Source: Parathalassolituus penaei (lineage in GTDB: Bacteria; Pseudomonadota; Gammaproteobacteria; Pseudomonadales; Oceanobacteraceae). Taken from it: DNA of 64,000 nucleotides. Both the position numbers and the translations under genes were made by a program. Positions within the stretch are counted from its first letter, which is position 1. Each line of letters starts with the position of its first letter. Below, in pieces: positions 1-12,245 of this stretch. Below the pieces are notes generated by a model that saw only the letters and a list, made by a program, of their open reading frames with translations, was not told where the DNA came from and searched no databases. Where the stretch lies: positions 186,001 to 250,000 of the forward strand of contig NZ_JAPNOA010000056.1 in the NCBI RefSeq assembly GCF_026626885.1. Direction: 5' to 3'.

Positions 1-218
1 CCCCCTGCTTAGCCCGACTGGGCTCGTGAATCCGGTATTCCCCGACAACGGCTGTTCGACCCCGGCCCGATGGCACGTCCTTGTGCCAACGGGCCTTGCG
101 GGGCATCCATGCCCCGGCCGGGTCGGCCGTTGCGGTGAATCCCGGCTCGCCCAGATGGGCATTTTGCAGCCACCTTCGGTGGGCAAAGCCGGTGTTGATG
201 GATACTGTTCGCCCGACG
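1..218 (-). repeat. Dispersed repeat of about 220 bp, copy A (cut by window start)
   Basis: Read on the minus strand, this segment matches 38089-38309 almost end to end, and 38398-38543 in part. Shared landmarks are GGGGCATCCATGCCCC (a near palindrome), CTCGCCCAGATGGGCA and the terminal block TGATGGATACTGTTCGCCCG. The copies differ by scattered substitutions and one block replacement around 165-190. It lies directly downstream of the M23 peptidase stop codon. Reading frames through it overlap in all phases and none looks coding, so it is treated as a non-coding dispersed element with strong secondary-structure potential. The outer boundary lies at or beyond base 1. Confidence 0.8.
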
Positions 219-235
219 CCCGGCCCGACGTTTTT

Positions 236-1078
236 TTACTTCTTCTCGCTTGGATGTGGTGGCAGCACCAGACGTGGATCAACGCGGGCGTTGTTCATGC
301 TTAAGGTCCAGTGCAGGTGTGGGCCGGTGGCGCGGCCGGTGGCTCCGACGATGCCGACCATGTCGCCCTGATGGACAACCTGCCCCGGTTTGACGTCGAT
401 ACGGTCGAGGTGGCAGAACATGGTGATCATGCCTTGACCGTGGTCGATCATCACGGTGTTGCCGTTGAAGTAGAAATCACCGGTATCACGAATCACGCCG
501 TCGGCCGGTGCCACAATTCTGGAGCCTCGTTTGGCGGCGATATCCAGACCGGTGTGCGGGTTACGTTCTTCACCATTAAAGAAGCGACGCAGACCAAACG
601 GGCTCGACAGCGGGCCTTCGGCTGGCCAGATCATCTGTGGCCAGGTCTGGGCCTCTGGTTTGTTAAAGCTCTTGAAAATCTTGCCCATGCGCGCGGCTTC
701 GGTGTTGATGCGTTCCATGGCTTTTGGATCAGGGTTGACGTGTTTGTTCTGCACTTGCAGGCGCTGTTCGGCGTACTTGTGGCTGCCGATGGTGAAGGTG
801 AGCTTCTGATTGCCATAGGTGGCGCTGCTCTGGCCCGGCTTGGCATCCAGCGGAATACCGATAGCGGCGGTCCATTCCGGTGCCTGACCATTGGCGCCGC
901 CGTGGGCGTATACCAGCACTTGCTGGTTGTTGTAACGCACGACCGGAGGCTGTTTGCTCTGGCCCAGTTCAAACAGGGCCAGACCACCTGGAATCAGGTG
1001 TTCTTTGGGCAGGTCGGCAAACGCGCCCACACTGCACAACAGGGCGCCAATCAAAAGGCCGGTACGACGGAAGTTCAT
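236..1078 (-). CDS. M23 family metallopeptidase (periplasmic murein endopeptidase)
   Basis: A 280-residue protein starting with a classic signal peptide (cleavage near the AFA of residues 19-21). The C-terminal half is a lysostaphin-type LytM/M23 domain with the zinc ligands visible in HTGLDIA and in HLHW, and with the family's glycine-rich GDFYFNGN stretch between them. It would hydrolyse peptide cross-links of peptidoglycan, or act as an amidase activator; all zinc residues are present, so an active enzyme is likely. The N-terminal third looks like a small beta-domain that usually guides the peptidase. It starts 2 bp after the xseA stop codon, so the two are probably co-transcribed. Confidence 0.9.
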   Translation of the reverse strand: MNFRRTGLLIGALLCSVGAFADLPKEHLIPGGLALFELGQSKQPPVVRYNNQQVLVYAHGGANGQAPEWTAAIGIPLDAKPGQSSATYGNQKLTFTIGSHKYAEQRLQVQNKHVNPDPKAMERINTEAARMGKIFKSFNKPEAQTWPQMIWPAEGPLSSPFGLRRFFNGEERNPHTGLDIAAKRGSRIVAPADGVIRDTGDFYFNGNTVMIDHGQGMITMFCHLDRIDVKPGQVVHQGDMVGIVGATGRATGPHLHWTLSMNNARVDPRLVLPPHPSEKK

Positions 1079-1080
1079 GT

Positions 1081-2532
1081 TCAGACAGTCTCGCTGGAGT
1101 CATTGGAGGTCGGGGTGGTGCTGTCAGCGGGCGCGCCACTGGCGGTCACCTGGCTGGTAATCCAGCCGTTTTGCAAACGTGTATGAATCTGTTGTTGTGG
1201 CTGCACCTGACGGTAGTCACGGATCAGGCCACCCTGGTCGTCCTGACACAGGGAGTAACCCCGCGCCAGTACCTGCAACGGGCTGACACTGTTCAGCACA
1301 CTGGCGTTACGCGCCAATCGTTGTTGCTGCTGTTGCAGTTGTTGCTGCATGGCACGCAGCAGACGTTGTTGTAGTTGTTCAGTGCTGCGCGCTTCACTCG
1401 CCAGTGGCTGTTGGATCGCACGCATCAGCCGTTGTTGCAGTTGTTCATTATGCCGTTTCAGATTGGTCAGGCGCTGCTGGGGATGTTGCAAAACCAGCGC
1501 GCGCTGATGCTGCTGCAGACGCCACTGTAATTGTTGCAGACGCGACCGCAGGATGCCGTGCAGGCGCTGTTCCAGATGGTCGAGTTTTTGTGCCTGGTTC
1601 TGGATGCGTTGTAACGGCGAGCGCAAACCGGCCAGCGCCTGATTAAGACGCTGGCGCTGATGCTGCAGACGATGACGCTGAGCCAGCAGCAGGCGCTGGC
1701 GGATCTGGTTCAGGCGTTCGTGACGATGTAAATGATCCTGACTGATCAGCTCGGCGGCAGCCGATGGCGTGGGCGCGCGCAGGTCGGCGACAAAGTCAGC
1801 GATGGTGAAATCCACCTCGTGGCCAACGGCACTGACGATCGGAATGGCCGACTGGAAAATCGTACGGGCCACTGCTTCGTCGTTAAAACACCAGAGGTCT
1901 TCCAGCGAACCGCCGCCACGGCCAACGATCAGCACATCAACCCGCTGATCGCGGTTGGCACGTTGAATCGCCGCGATAATCTGTGCCGGTGCTTCGCGGC
2001 CCTGAACCAGCGTTGGGTAAATATCCACTTCAATATCCGGGCTGCGACGCGCCAGCACGGTCAGAATATCGTGCAGAGCGGCACCGGTGGCGGAGGTGAT
2101 CACACCAACGCGGCGCACATAGGGCAGGGGGCGTTTGTTGTCGGGATTAAACAGTCCTTCTGTCGCCAGCTTCTGCTTCAATTGCTCAAAGGCCTGCAGC
2201 AACGCGCCTTCACCGGCCGGTTTCATGCTGTCGACAATCAGCTGGTAGTCGCCGCGGGCTTCATAAAGGCTGACACGGGCTCGTAACTCGACCTTGTCAC
2301 CATTACGCGGCTGGAATTTCAGCAACGCCGTGCGCGAGCGGAACATGGCACAACGCACCTGCGCCTGTTGGTCTTTTAAGGTGAAGTACCAGTGGCCAGA
2401 CGATGGCTGCGACAGGCTGGAGATTTCCCCTTCGACACGGACGTTGGCAAAACTGATTTCCAGCAGTTGCCGGGCGCGTTCGTTGAGCTGGGCAACCGTA
2501 AAAATGGCGTTGTCGGGATTAAAAGCAGACAT
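1081..2532 (-). CDS. xseA: Exodeoxyribonuclease VII large subunit
   Basis: A 483-residue protein close to the usual XseA length (about 450-460, here with a slightly longer tail). The N-terminal OB-fold (roughly residues 10-110, with [20 protein letters not shown]) precedes the catalytic domain, which carries the conserved [11 protein letters not shown] and [28 protein letters not shown] segments. The C-terminal 180 residues are a glutamine- and arginine-rich coiled coil, typical of the helical stalk that recruits XseB small subunits. With XseB it degrades single-stranded DNA into oligonucleotides. No xseB lies in the window. Confidence 0.97.
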   Translation of the reverse strand: MSAFNPDNAIFTVAQLNERARQLLEISFANVRVEGEISSLSQPSSGHWYFTLKDQQAQVRCAMFRSRTALLKFQPRNGDKVELRARVSLYEARGDYQLIVDSMKPAGEGALLQAFEQLKQKLATEGLFNPDNKRPLPYVRRVGVITSATGAALHDILTVLARRSPDIEVDIYPTLVQGREAPAQIIAAIQRANRDQRVDVLIVGRGGGSLEDLWCFNDEAVARTIFQSAIPIVSAVGHEVDFTIADFVADLRAPTPSAAAELISQDHLHRHERLNQIRQRLLLAQRHRLQHQRQRLNQALAGLRSPLQRIQNQAQKLDHLEQRLHGILRSRLQQLQWRLQQHQRALVLQHPQQRLTNLKRHNEQLQQRLMRAIQQPLASEARSTEQLQQRLLRAMQQQLQQQQQRLARNASVLNSVSPLQVLARGYSLCQDDQGGLIRDYRQVQPQQQIHTRLQNGWITSQVTASGAPADSTTPTSNDSSETV

Positions 2533-2762
2533 GGCTTACTCAATCGGAGTTTCAGGGCAGGCTGCCATATTGTGGCAGCGCTGGCCAGACCTGCGATGAA
2601 CTTGCGCTGGCTCACATTGTGATATTGCTGTGTGTTTATAGACGCAAGTCCTCTGGACGCTTGTGTCTATTATCAGTAACTTAGCGAATGGCTGACGGCC
2701 GTTGCCAGCTTCGGTGCTGAGAGCAGCGATGCCGAGTTTCAATCAGGACAGGATGGATTCCT
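2533..2762. promoter_or_regulatory. Divergent intergenic region with imperfect inverted repeat
   Basis: This 230-bp gap separates divergently transcribed xseA and the DUF3015 gene, so it must hold promoters for both. It contains an imperfect inverted repeat, AGACGCAAG at 2640-2648 against CTTGTGTCT at 2660-2668 (8 of 9 positions pair), which could be an operator or a small hairpin. No convincing sigma-70 pair was identified. The regulatory role is inference. Confidence 0.3.
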
Positions 2763-3236
2763 ATGAAAAAATTGTTTGCCGCTTCTCTGATGGTTGTTGC
2801 TTCTTCTGCTGCGTTTGCCAACCCGGCCGGTTGTGGTCTGGGCACTGCAGTAGTTTTCCCGGATGCCAATGAGTGGCATGAATTTGTACTGGCCGCCACC
2901 ACCAACGGGACTTCTGGCAACCAGACCTTTGGTATGACTTCTGGCACTCTGGGTTGTGAAGATGCCCATGGCCCGCTGAAGCTGAGCATGGCGCAGGCGT
3001 TCATCAACGACAACATGGATCAGCTGGCGCTGGACGTGGCTCGTGGCGAAGGCGAAACCCTGGCAGCTCTGGGTGAAGTGATGGGTGTGGAAGCCGCAGA
3101 TCAGTCCGTGTTTGCGGCTGCCATGCAGTCCAGCTTCGACCGTATGTTCACCGCTGAGTCCGATGCCGCCAGTGCTACCCGCGTAATGACCGAAGTGATG
3201 GCCAGCAACGCCAGCCTGCAGAAATACGTAGGCTGA
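2763..3236 (+). CDS. DUF3015 family exported protein
   Basis: A 157-residue protein with a cleavable signal peptide (MKKLFAASLMVVASSAAFA) and the DUF3015 pattern: GCGLGTAVVF soon after the cleavage site, then a threonine/glycine-rich segment ending in TSGTLGC, then a helical C-terminal region. Two cysteines of the mature protein, in the GCGLG and LGC segments, could form a disulfide. Members are small periplasmic proteins of unknown function in Gammaproteobacteria. An intrinsic terminator follows at about 3306, so it is monocistronic. Confidence 0.85.
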   Translation: MKKLFAASLMVVASSAAFANPAGCGLGTAVVFPDANEWHEFVLAATTNGTSGNQTFGMTSGTLGCEDAHGPLKLSMAQAFINDNMDQLALDVARGEGETLAALGEVMGVEAADQSVFAAAMQSSFDRMFTAESDAASATRVMTEVMASNASLQKYVG

Positions 3237-3305
3237 TCGATGTTCGTCAGTTTGTCATGACCTCCGGCTAGGCTGGGGTTGTTCTGACACTGACTGATCC
3301 CCTTT

Positions 3306-3335
3306 AAAGTGCGCTTCGGCGCACTTTTTGTTTTT
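3306..3335 (+). terminator. Intrinsic terminator after the DUF3015 gene
   Basis: Perfect 9-bp stem AAAGTGCGC / GCGCACTTT with a TTCG tetraloop, followed by TTGTTTTT. Its position argues against the longest possible upstream start of the next gene, which would lie inside this hairpin. Confidence 0.85.
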
Positions 3336-3380
3336 CAGGGCTGGTGTCTGGTGGTTCGAATATTTGAGGGATGCCTGGTG

Positions 3381-5354
3381 ATGGGTGCTTGGGTTCGATG
3401 GATGCGAAAGGCGGGTAGATGGGCGTTGGCTGTGTCGATCCCGGTCGCGACCTGTGCCGAGCCGACCGCTGTCGTCATTACTTCACAGCAGGCTGCGGAT
3501 CTGGCGGCCAGTCGTCAGTGGCAGCAGTTGCTGCATGTGCGGGCTTCGGCGCTGACCGGCGCAGAGGAAAGCCGCAATCGCAGCCCGGAATTTTTTCTGG
3601 CCGCTGACGGTGGTCAGGATCTGGCGGCTGAACTGCAGGCCGATGTGAGTGCCTTTCTGCAAACCGGGCAGGCGCCCGATGCTTCAGCACAGTGCCGGTT
3701 TCCGGCCCGTTATCACTGGCTTAAACAGCAGCTGCCGACCTTGCCCTGGCAGGATCAGCCGTGCCCGGAGTTTGAACATTGGCGTGACGTTATTGACGCC
3801 CACGCGCTGACGCTGGTGTTTCCGGCGTCTCATATCAACTCACCGTCGTCCATGTACGGCCACACCCTGATCCGTATGGATAGAGCGGAAGGCAGCAGCG
3901 ATTTGCTGGCCTACAGCGTCAATTTTGCCGCCAATGCCGACCCGGATGATAACGAACTGGTGTTCAGTTACAAGGGCCTGACCGGTGGTTATCCCGGTGT
4001 GGTGTCGGTGCTTCCGTTTATGGTCAAGTCCCGCGAGTACCGTTATATGGAGTACCGCGACGTCATCGAATATCGCCTCAATCTTGATCAGGCCGAAGTC
4101 GACCAGTTTGTACGCCACACCTGGGAGCTGCAGAACACCTGGTTTGATTACTACTTCTTCGACGAAAACTGCTCCTATCGGGTGCTGGCGATGCTGGATG
4201 CCGCCAGTGAGCGTCTGGATACCGCCCATGATTTCCGTTGGCGCACTATTCCGGTGGATACCGTGCGGGCGCTGTATCAGGCCGATGCCATCGAATCGGC
4301 CCGCTATCGGCCGTCGGCCTCCAGTCAGATGCTGACCATGAGTGAGCAGGCGTTGCCCGGAGTGATCAGCACCGCCAAACAACTGGTTGAAACCGACACC
4401 GATATTGAAACCCTGTTGCAAGCGCTGGCAGCAGAGCAGCGATTGGGGCAGGAGTTGATGGCCCAGTCACAGGCTCTGGAGCTGGCGCACCAGTACGCCC
4501 GTTATCTGTCGATTCGCAAGAAACAGGGCAATCCGGTTTTGCGAGCACGCACCATCGCCATGTTGTCGGCGCGCAGTCGGCGGCCGCCGGGGATTGCCTT
4601 TATCGAGCCGGAGCAGCCGCCGGTGCGCGATGATCAGGGTCATAATACCCAGCGTTTGCAGCTGGCCCTTGGAGAAACCCGGAGTGCCGGTGGGAGCGTC
4701 GTTGAGAGTGGTGCGCGCGACTGGCTGGAGCTGGGTTATCGCCCGGCCTATCACGATATTCTCGATCCTCAGCCCGGTTTTACCGAAGGGGCACAGATCC
4801 AGATGGGCCATGTGCGGGTGCGTGTCAGTGATGGGATTGGCTTGCGCCTGCAGGAGTTCCGGGTGGTGGATGTGTTATCGCTGTCGGAGCGGGATGAGTT
4901 TTTCCGGCCGTTATCCTGGGGGGGGGCAGCAGGGGTGCTGCGACCAATGGCTGCGGATGGGTTGCAGTCTTTTTTTGATGCCCGTTTTGGTTACAGCTGG
5001 CGGCTGGCCGGGCAGGCGCGCCATTCCGGTGTGCGTGGCTGGGCGTTGCTGAATAATCGCCTGACCGCCGGTGATGAACTGGATGGTGGCTGGCGGCTCG
5101 CCAGTGGCCCGGAGTTGGGGCTTGGCGGGCGCTGGCAGCTGGGTGGTGGTGAACTGCTGGGGCAGCTGTCCGGGGTTTGGCAACCGGCCTGGGCTGGTGA
5201 GGACTCCCGCAGTCGCCGTCTGGGGCTGGATCTGCGCTGGTCGCAGGGTGTGCGGTGGCAGCTGGGGCTGGGTTGGCAGCGCCAGCTGACGGATGCCAGT
5301 GCCGGGACTCGTGCCGAAACCGAAAGCCGGATGCAGTGGTCGTGGTATTTCTGA
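3381..5354 (+). CDS. DUF4105 (Lnb-type) periplasmic protein with outer-membrane-like C-terminus
   Basis: About 657 residues from the ATG at 3381; a longer frame upstream runs through the terminator at 3306, so this start (or the ATG at 3402) is preferred. A hydrophobic signal segment ends near CAEP. The middle carries the DUF4105 core with FPASHINSPSSMYGHTLIRMD and FDENCSYR, where the His and Cys match the papain-like active site suggested for this family. The C-terminal 200 residues are rich in alternating hydrophobic and polar segments ending in WSWYF, like the strands of a small outer-membrane beta-barrel. Substrate unknown. The following lipoprotein gene starts about 45 bp downstream or overlaps. 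Confidence 0.8.
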   Translation: MGAWVRWMRKAGRWALAVSIPVATCAEPTAVVITSQQAADLAASRQWQQLLHVRASALTGAEESRNRSPEFFLAADGGQDLAAELQADVSAFLQTGQAPDASAQCRFPARYHWLKQQLPTLPWQDQPCPEFEHWRDVIDAHALTLVFPASHINSPSSMYGHTLIRMDRAEGSSDLLAYSVNFAANADPDDNELVFSYKGLTGGYPGVVSVLPFMVKSREYRYMEYRDVIEYRLNLDQAEVDQFVRHTWELQNTWFDYYFFDENCSYRVLAMLDAASERLDTAHDFRWRTIPVDTVRALYQADAIESARYRPSASSQMLTMSEQALPGVISTAKQLVETDTDIETLLQALAAEQRLGQELMAQSQALELAHQYARYLSIRKKQGNPVLRARTIAMLSARSRRPPGIAFIEPEQPPVRDDQGHNTQRLQLALGETRSAGGSVVESGARDWLELGYRPAYHDILDPQPGFTEGAQIQMGHVRVRVSDGIGLRLQEFRVVDVLSLSERDEFFRPLSWGGAAGVLRPMAADGLQSFFDARFGYSWRLAGQARHSGVRGWALLNNRLTAGDELDGGWRLASGPELGLGGRWQLGGGELLGQLSGVWQPAWAGEDSRSRRLGLDLRWSQGVRWQLGLGWQRQLTDASAGTRAETESRMQWSWYF

Positions 5355-5398
5355 ATCTCTTGCGGACATTCGGGCCGCGTCGCTGGTGCCGGGCGTTG

Positions 5399-7911
<2,513 letters not shown>

Positions 7912-8035
7912 GGTAAATGCGCCGGCAGGTTATGCAAAATAGCCTGCCAGCACAGCACCTGAATCCCGCGGTACTCGGTGAATCGGGCAGGGCGCAAGCG
8001 CTGCCTGATTATTTCCGGACGATGGAATTCTGAAG

Positions 8036-8057
8036 AGGGGATCGGTATCCCCTTTTT
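8036..8057 (+). terminator. Terminator or attenuator between guaB and guaA
   Basis: AGGGGAT / ATCCCCT stem (7 bp) with a CGGT loop followed by TTTTT, 55 bp before the guaA start. A second, weaker hairpin built on GGGCAG...CTGCC lies just upstream at about 7982-8009. Together they could end guaB transcripts or attenuate guaA; the sequence alone cannot decide. Confidence 0.6.
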
Positions 8058-8112
8058 GCATTTTTATTTGAACATCAACCCAGGGCTCTGGCCCGGTTTA
8101 TCTGGATACCCT

Positions 8113-9690
8113 ATGTCTCAAGATATCCATGCTCACAAAATCCTGATTCTGGATTTTGGTTCCCAGTACACCCAGCTGATTGCACGTCGTGTGCGTGAGA
8201 TCGGTGTGTATTCCGAAATCCGTGCGTTCGAAATGGACGAAGCGGAAATCCGTGAATTCAACCCGTCCGGTATCATCCTGGCCGGTGGTCCTGAGTCTGT
8301 GACCGAAGCCGGTTCACCACGTGCTCCGGAATGTGTGTTCACCATGGGTCTGCCAGTGCTGGGTATCTGCTACGGTATGCAAACCATGGCCGAGCAGCTG
8401 GGTGGCAAGGTAGAAGGCTCCAAAGTACGTGAGTTCGGCTACGCCCAGATCCAGATCGAGAACGACAGCAAGTTCGTTCGCGACATCAAGGATCACGTAT
8501 CCGCTGAAGGCAAATCCCTGCTCGACGTCTGGATGAGTCACGGTGACAAAGTGGTAGCCATGCCAGAAGGCTTCGAAGTGGTGGCTTCCACTCCTTCTTG
8601 CCCAATCGCTGCCATGAGCTGTGACGCCAAAAACTTCTTTGGTGTGCAATTCCACCCGGAAGTAACTCACTCCCTGCAAGGCCTGCGTCTGCTGGAGCGC
8701 TTTGTACTGGAAGTGTGTGGTTGTGAAGCCCTGTGGACTCCAGCCAAGATCATCGAAGACCAGATTGAAAAAGTACGTGCCCAGGTTGGCACCCAGAAAG
8801 TCCTGCTGGGCCTGTCCGGCGGTGTAGACTCTTCTGTGGTAGCGGCCCTGCTGCACCGCGCCATTGGCGACCAGCTCACTTGCGTATTCGTAGACAACGG
8901 TCTGCTGCGCAAGAACGAAGGCGACATGGTGATGGAAATGTTCGCCAAGAACATGGGCGTTAAAGTTATCCGTGCCAACGCTGAAGACCTGTTCCTCGGC
9001 AAACTGGCCGGTGTTGCTGATCCGGAAGCCAAGCGCAAGATCATCGGCGCTACCTTCATCGAAGTATTCGACGACGAAGCCAGCAAGCTGAAAGACGTAC
9101 CGTTCCTGGCTCAGGGCACCATTTACCCTGACGTGATCGAATCAGCCGCCGCCAAAACCGGCAAGGCCCACGTGATCAAGTCACACCACAACGTTGGCGG
9201 TCTGCCAGAAGACATGAAGATGTCCCTGGTTGAGCCACTGCGTGAACTGTTCAAAGACGAAGTTCGCAAGATCGGTCTGGAACTGGGTCTGCCATACGAC
9301 ATGGTTTACCGTCACCCATTCCCGGGCCCAGGTCTGGGTGTGCGTATCCTCGGTGAAGTGAAGAAAGAATACGCCGACATCCTGCGCGAAGCCGACGCCA
9401 TCTTCCTGGAAGAACTGCACGCCGCCGACTGGTACCACAAGACCAGCCAGGCATTCGCCGTGTTCATTCCACAGAAATCAGTGGGTGTAGTGGGCGACGG
9501 TCGTCGTTATGAGTGGGTCATCGCCCTGCGTGCGGTAGAAACCATCGACTTCATGACTGCTCGTTGGGCACACCTGCCTTACGAACTGCTGGAGAAGGTA
9601 TCCAACCGCATCATCAACGAGATCGAACACGTATCTCGCGTGGCCTACGACGTATCGTCCAAGCCACCAGCCACCATTGAGTGGGAATAA
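8113..9690 (+). CDS. guaA: GMP synthase (glutamine-hydrolysing)
   Basis: 525 residues from the ATG at 8113 ([19 protein letters not shown]), exactly the family length. The class I amidotransferase domain has the nucleophile in GICYGMQ and the His-Glu pair in FHPEVTHS. The ATP-pyrophosphatase domain shows the P-loop [10 protein letters not shown], and the C-terminal dimerisation domain ends [17 protein letters not shown]. It aminates XMP to GMP using glutamine and ATP. It is separated from guaB by about 200 bp that contain hairpins. Confidence 0.98.
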   Translation: MSQDIHAHKILILDFGSQYTQLIARRVREIGVYSEIRAFEMDEAEIREFNPSGIILAGGPESVTEAGSPRAPECVFTMGLPVLGICYGMQTMAEQLGGKVEGSKVREFGYAQIQIENDSKFVRDIKDHVSAEGKSLLDVWMSHGDKVVAMPEGFEVVASTPSCPIAAMSCDAKNFFGVQFHPEVTHSLQGLRLLERFVLEVCGCEALWTPAKIIEDQIEKVRAQVGTQKVLLGLSGGVDSSVVAALLHRAIGDQLTCVFVDNGLLRKNEGDMVMEMFAKNMGVKVIRANAEDLFLGKLAGVADPEAKRKIIGATFIEVFDDEASKLKDVPFLAQGTIYPDVIESAAAKTGKAHVIKSHHNVGGLPEDMKMSLVEPLRELFKDEVRKIGLELGLPYDMVYRHPFPGPGLGVRILGEVKKEYADILREADAIFLEELHAADWYHKTSQAFAVFIPQKSVGVVGDGRRYEWVIALRAVETIDFMTARWAHLPYELLEKVSNRIINEIEHVSRVAYDVSSKPPATIEWE

Positions 9691-9744
9691 GATCGTCTCG
9701 GGCGTGTTGCCGCTTGAGTGGTAACAACGCCGGTTAGACCGGTC

Positions 9745-9778
9745 AAACAAAACGGGAGCTTCGGCTCCCGTTTTGTTT
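9745..9778 (+). terminator. Intrinsic terminator after guaA
   Basis: Perfect 15-bp stem (9745-9759 against 9764-9778) with a TTCG tetraloop; the core is ACGGGAGC / GCTCCCGT with A-rich and T-rich flanks. Confidence 0.92.
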
Positions 9779-10082
9779 GCTTGTTAATGGAGCTTTGGTG
9801 ATCTTTGATAGGGTGGCTGCCGGATGGCAGTATATCTTCTGGTTGGCATTGTTTACGTTAAATGTATCGTGCCGGGATGAATAGTTGTTGTTAATGAGCC
9901 TTTATGGGCGGTGGTTGTGAGGTGTTAATCGCTTTCGAAAATGATTTTGTAATGTTGGAGTGAGTGGTTGGTCGTGTATTATTGTCGCCGTTTGTGGTTT
10001 TAATGTGAAAGTTTTTGCTTTAGAAGAAATAAGCGTTGTTTGAAATTTTAAAATATTTAAATCGGCAGGGAAGTGGAGTTTG
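9779..10082. other. Intergenic region, AT-rich
   Basis: About 300 bp between the guaA terminator and the next lipoprotein gene. It becomes clearly more AT-rich towards 10080, matching the following gene and suggesting that both entered together. No RNA gene or clear promoter was recognised. Confidence 0.5.
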
Positions 10083-10640
10083 ATGATTAAGAAAAATCTG
10101 GTGGTCGTATTGCCTTTGTTGGTCAGTGCTTGTGTCGCGATTCCTCCTGAAAAATGGGATACGGTTGATGTGTACAGAAAGAATGGCCAGAATGAGATTA
10201 TACGAGCTGATTCACCTATATTTCTTGCGGATGACAAGGTCTGTGAAGATAAGATTTTCGGTCAGGGTGTTGATGTAAATGGTGAAGTTATTCGTGACAA
10301 AGCACAATTGAAAAAACTGCTTGTCGAGGCTAGTTCAGGGAAATACTCTAATAGGCCGGGAGATCCTAAAAAAGCAAAATCTGTCGAAGAACAAAAGTTG
10401 CATACCATGTCGAGCGCCCTCGGTGCGCCCAAATATATTCATGACATCTTTCGGATGCTAACTGAAGAAAATGAATGCATGAGGGATGAAGGGTATCGTT
10501 TTACTGGAGCTATACGGATTCATAAAGAAACGAAGCAAGAGTTGAAGTGTACCCCAAGCAAACCTTACGATATTTGCCGTATCGCGAAGGAGTCTGAATT
10601 AACCAAAGAGTACTCCGGACGCTCACTTATCTTGAAGTAG
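10083..10640 (+). CDS. Hypothetical lipoprotein
   Basis: 185 residues from the ATG at 10083. A short signal ends in the lipobox LVSAC, so the protein is probably lipidated. The mature part is hydrophilic, lysine- and glutamate-rich, and has cysteines in KVCEDK, NECMRD, LKCTP and YDICR that could form two disulfides. No family is recognised. The gene is distinctly AT-richer than its neighbours, suggesting transfer. Directly after its stop codon lies a degraded epimerase fragment on the other strand. Confidence 0.7.
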   Translation: MIKKNLVVVLPLLVSACVAIPPEKWDTVDVYRKNGQNEIIRADSPIFLADDKVCEDKIFGQGVDVNGEVIRDKAQLKKLLVEASSGKYSNRPGDPKKAKSVEEQKLHTMSSALGAPKYIHDIFRMLTEENECMRDEGYRFTGAIRIHKETKQELKCTPSKPYDICRIAKESELTKEYSGRSLILK

Positions 10641-10797
10641 AGTAGCAGCCCAGTTCACGTGCGCTTTTGTCATGGCTGAAATGGGTGCGGTCGCGTTCGC
10701 CCGCCATCAGTTTGATGGTGGCGTTGCTGATCAAGACGGGCTTGCCGGTAATACGGTGCAGCAGTTCATCTGCTGCGATGATGCGCAATACGGCCCG
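10641..10797 (-). pseudogene. C-terminal remnant of an NAD-dependent epimerase/dehydratase-like protein
   Basis: Translating the minus strand gives about 50 codons that read like the C-terminus of an extended SDR/sugar epimerase: a segment containing LLHRITGKPV, then ISNATIKLMAGERDRTHF, then DKSARELG, the usual helix before the family's closing ELG motif. There is no upstream coding region for the Rossmann domain. The fragment runs into unrelated sequence at both ends, so it is a decayed remnant. The family assignment rests on my reading of the pattern only. Confidence 0.5.
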
Positions 10798-10919
10798 TCA
10801 CCTTGATCGAAAAAGCGCCGACACTGCCACCTCCCTGAACATATTATTTCAGCCGTCGCGGGCCTGCGGGTTTGCCCGGATAATCCTGCTCATTCGGTTT
10901 GAATGGCGGGAGAATCAGC

Positions 10920-11945
10920 ATGATTGAGCTGGGTTTGCATACGTTTGGTGATGTCACCATGACCCTCGATGGCACTCTGAAACCCATGGGTGCGGTGCTG
11001 CGCGAAGTTGTTGAGCAGGCGGTGCTGGCGGATGAGGTTGGCGTTGATTATCTGGGCCTGGGTGAACATCACCGTGATGACTTTGCGATTTCCGCGCCGG
11101 AAATTCTGCTCGGTGCCATCGCCGCCAAAACGTCTCGCATCAAAATTGGTACTGCGGTCACTGTGTTGTCGACCGACGATCCGGTACGTCTGTTCCAGCG
11201 TTTTGCCACCCTGGATGCCTTGGCTCCGGGCCGTACCGAGGTGATTCTCGGGCGTGGCGCGTTTACCGAAAGTTATCCGCTGTTCGGTTTTCAGGGCGAA
11301 GATTACGACCTGCTGTTTGAAGAACGGCTTGATCTGTTTGTGCGCCTGCTGGAGCAGAACCCGATCAGCTGGCGCGGCAAAACCCGGCCGGTGTTGCGTT
11401 CCGCCGAGGTGTATCCGCAGTTTGAATCACCACTGACCACCTGGGTTGGTGTGGGTGGCACGCCGGAATCGGTGGTGCGGGTTGCGCGTCAGAACGTGCA
11501 GCTGATGCTGGCGATTATTGGTGGTGCTCCCAAGCGCTTCCGGCCGCTGGTCGACCTGTATCTGAAAAGCTGCAAACAGCTGGGGCACGAGCCGAAACCG
11601 GTGGGCGTACATTCGCCGGGGCTGGTTGCGGCCACCGATGAGCTGGCATGTGAACGTTTCTGGCCGTATTACTCACGCATGATGAATCGTATTGGTCGTG
11701 AACGCGGCTGGCCTGCCATGACCAAAGATCGCTTTATGGGTGAAGTGGAGCAGGGCGCGTTGTTTGTGGGATCGCCGGAAACCGTCGCCCGTAAAATCGC
11801 CGCCGCTGCGCAGGACTTGTCGTTGCAGCGCTTTGATCTCAAATACACCACCGGCCCGGTTCCGCATGAATACCAGATGGACTGCATCCGCCTGTACGGT
11901 GAGCAGGTTATGCCGATGGTGCGGGAGCTGCTGGCTGACCGTTAA
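10920..11945 (+). CDS. LLM-class (luciferase-like) flavin-dependent oxidoreductase
   Basis: 341 residues from the ATG at 10920, with GGGAGA as ribosome-binding site at 10908. The fold's hallmarks are present: IELGLHTFGD at the first strand, LGLGEHHRDDF, KIGTAVTVLSTDDP and the ILGRGAFTESYPLFG segment. Members use reduced flavin to oxidise small organic substrates. The substrate cannot be inferred; the gene stands alone. Confidence 0.9.
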   Translation: MIELGLHTFGDVTMTLDGTLKPMGAVLREVVEQAVLADEVGVDYLGLGEHHRDDFAISAPEILLGAIAAKTSRIKIGTAVTVLSTDDPVRLFQRFATLDALAPGRTEVILGRGAFTESYPLFGFQGEDYDLLFEERLDLFVRLLEQNPISWRGKTRPVLRSAEVYPQFESPLTTWVGVGGTPESVVRVARQNVQLMLAIIGGAPKRFRPLVDLYLKSCKQLGHEPKPVGVHSPGLVAATDELACERFWPYYSRMMNRIGRERGWPAMTKDRFMGEVEQGALFVGSPETVARKIAAAAQDLSLQRFDLKYTTGPVPHEYQMDCIRLYGEQVMPMVRELLADR

Positions 11946-12245
11946 CCCGGTTGGGTCCGGTTGTATTCGGTTGTTGATGTATTACGCGCAGCGCCTGATC
12001 GCGCTGTGCGAATACATCCTGCGATGCTGATCGGTAATAGCTGAGAGGGAATGATGTAAGAGGGAATGATGTAAGAGGGAGCGAGATAAAAAGAGCGAGG
12101 TAAGCGGGTATTGGCTCGGTTTTCCGGCATCTAACCCACGTTTCACTGTGCCCTGTTCGGGATGTTGGAAAGAAACCTGTGAACTCCGCCCGCCAGCAAT
12201 TGACCAAATCAGGACAAACACTGAAGATCAGGTCTTCCCCCGTTT
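11946..12245. other. Intergenic region with a short tandem repeat
   Basis: 300 bp between the oxidoreductase and slt. It holds two and a half copies of the 15-bp unit AGAGGGAATGATGTA (12044-12058, 12059-12073, partial 12074-12079). The slt promoter must lie here, but no clear box pair was identified. Confidence 0.6.
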
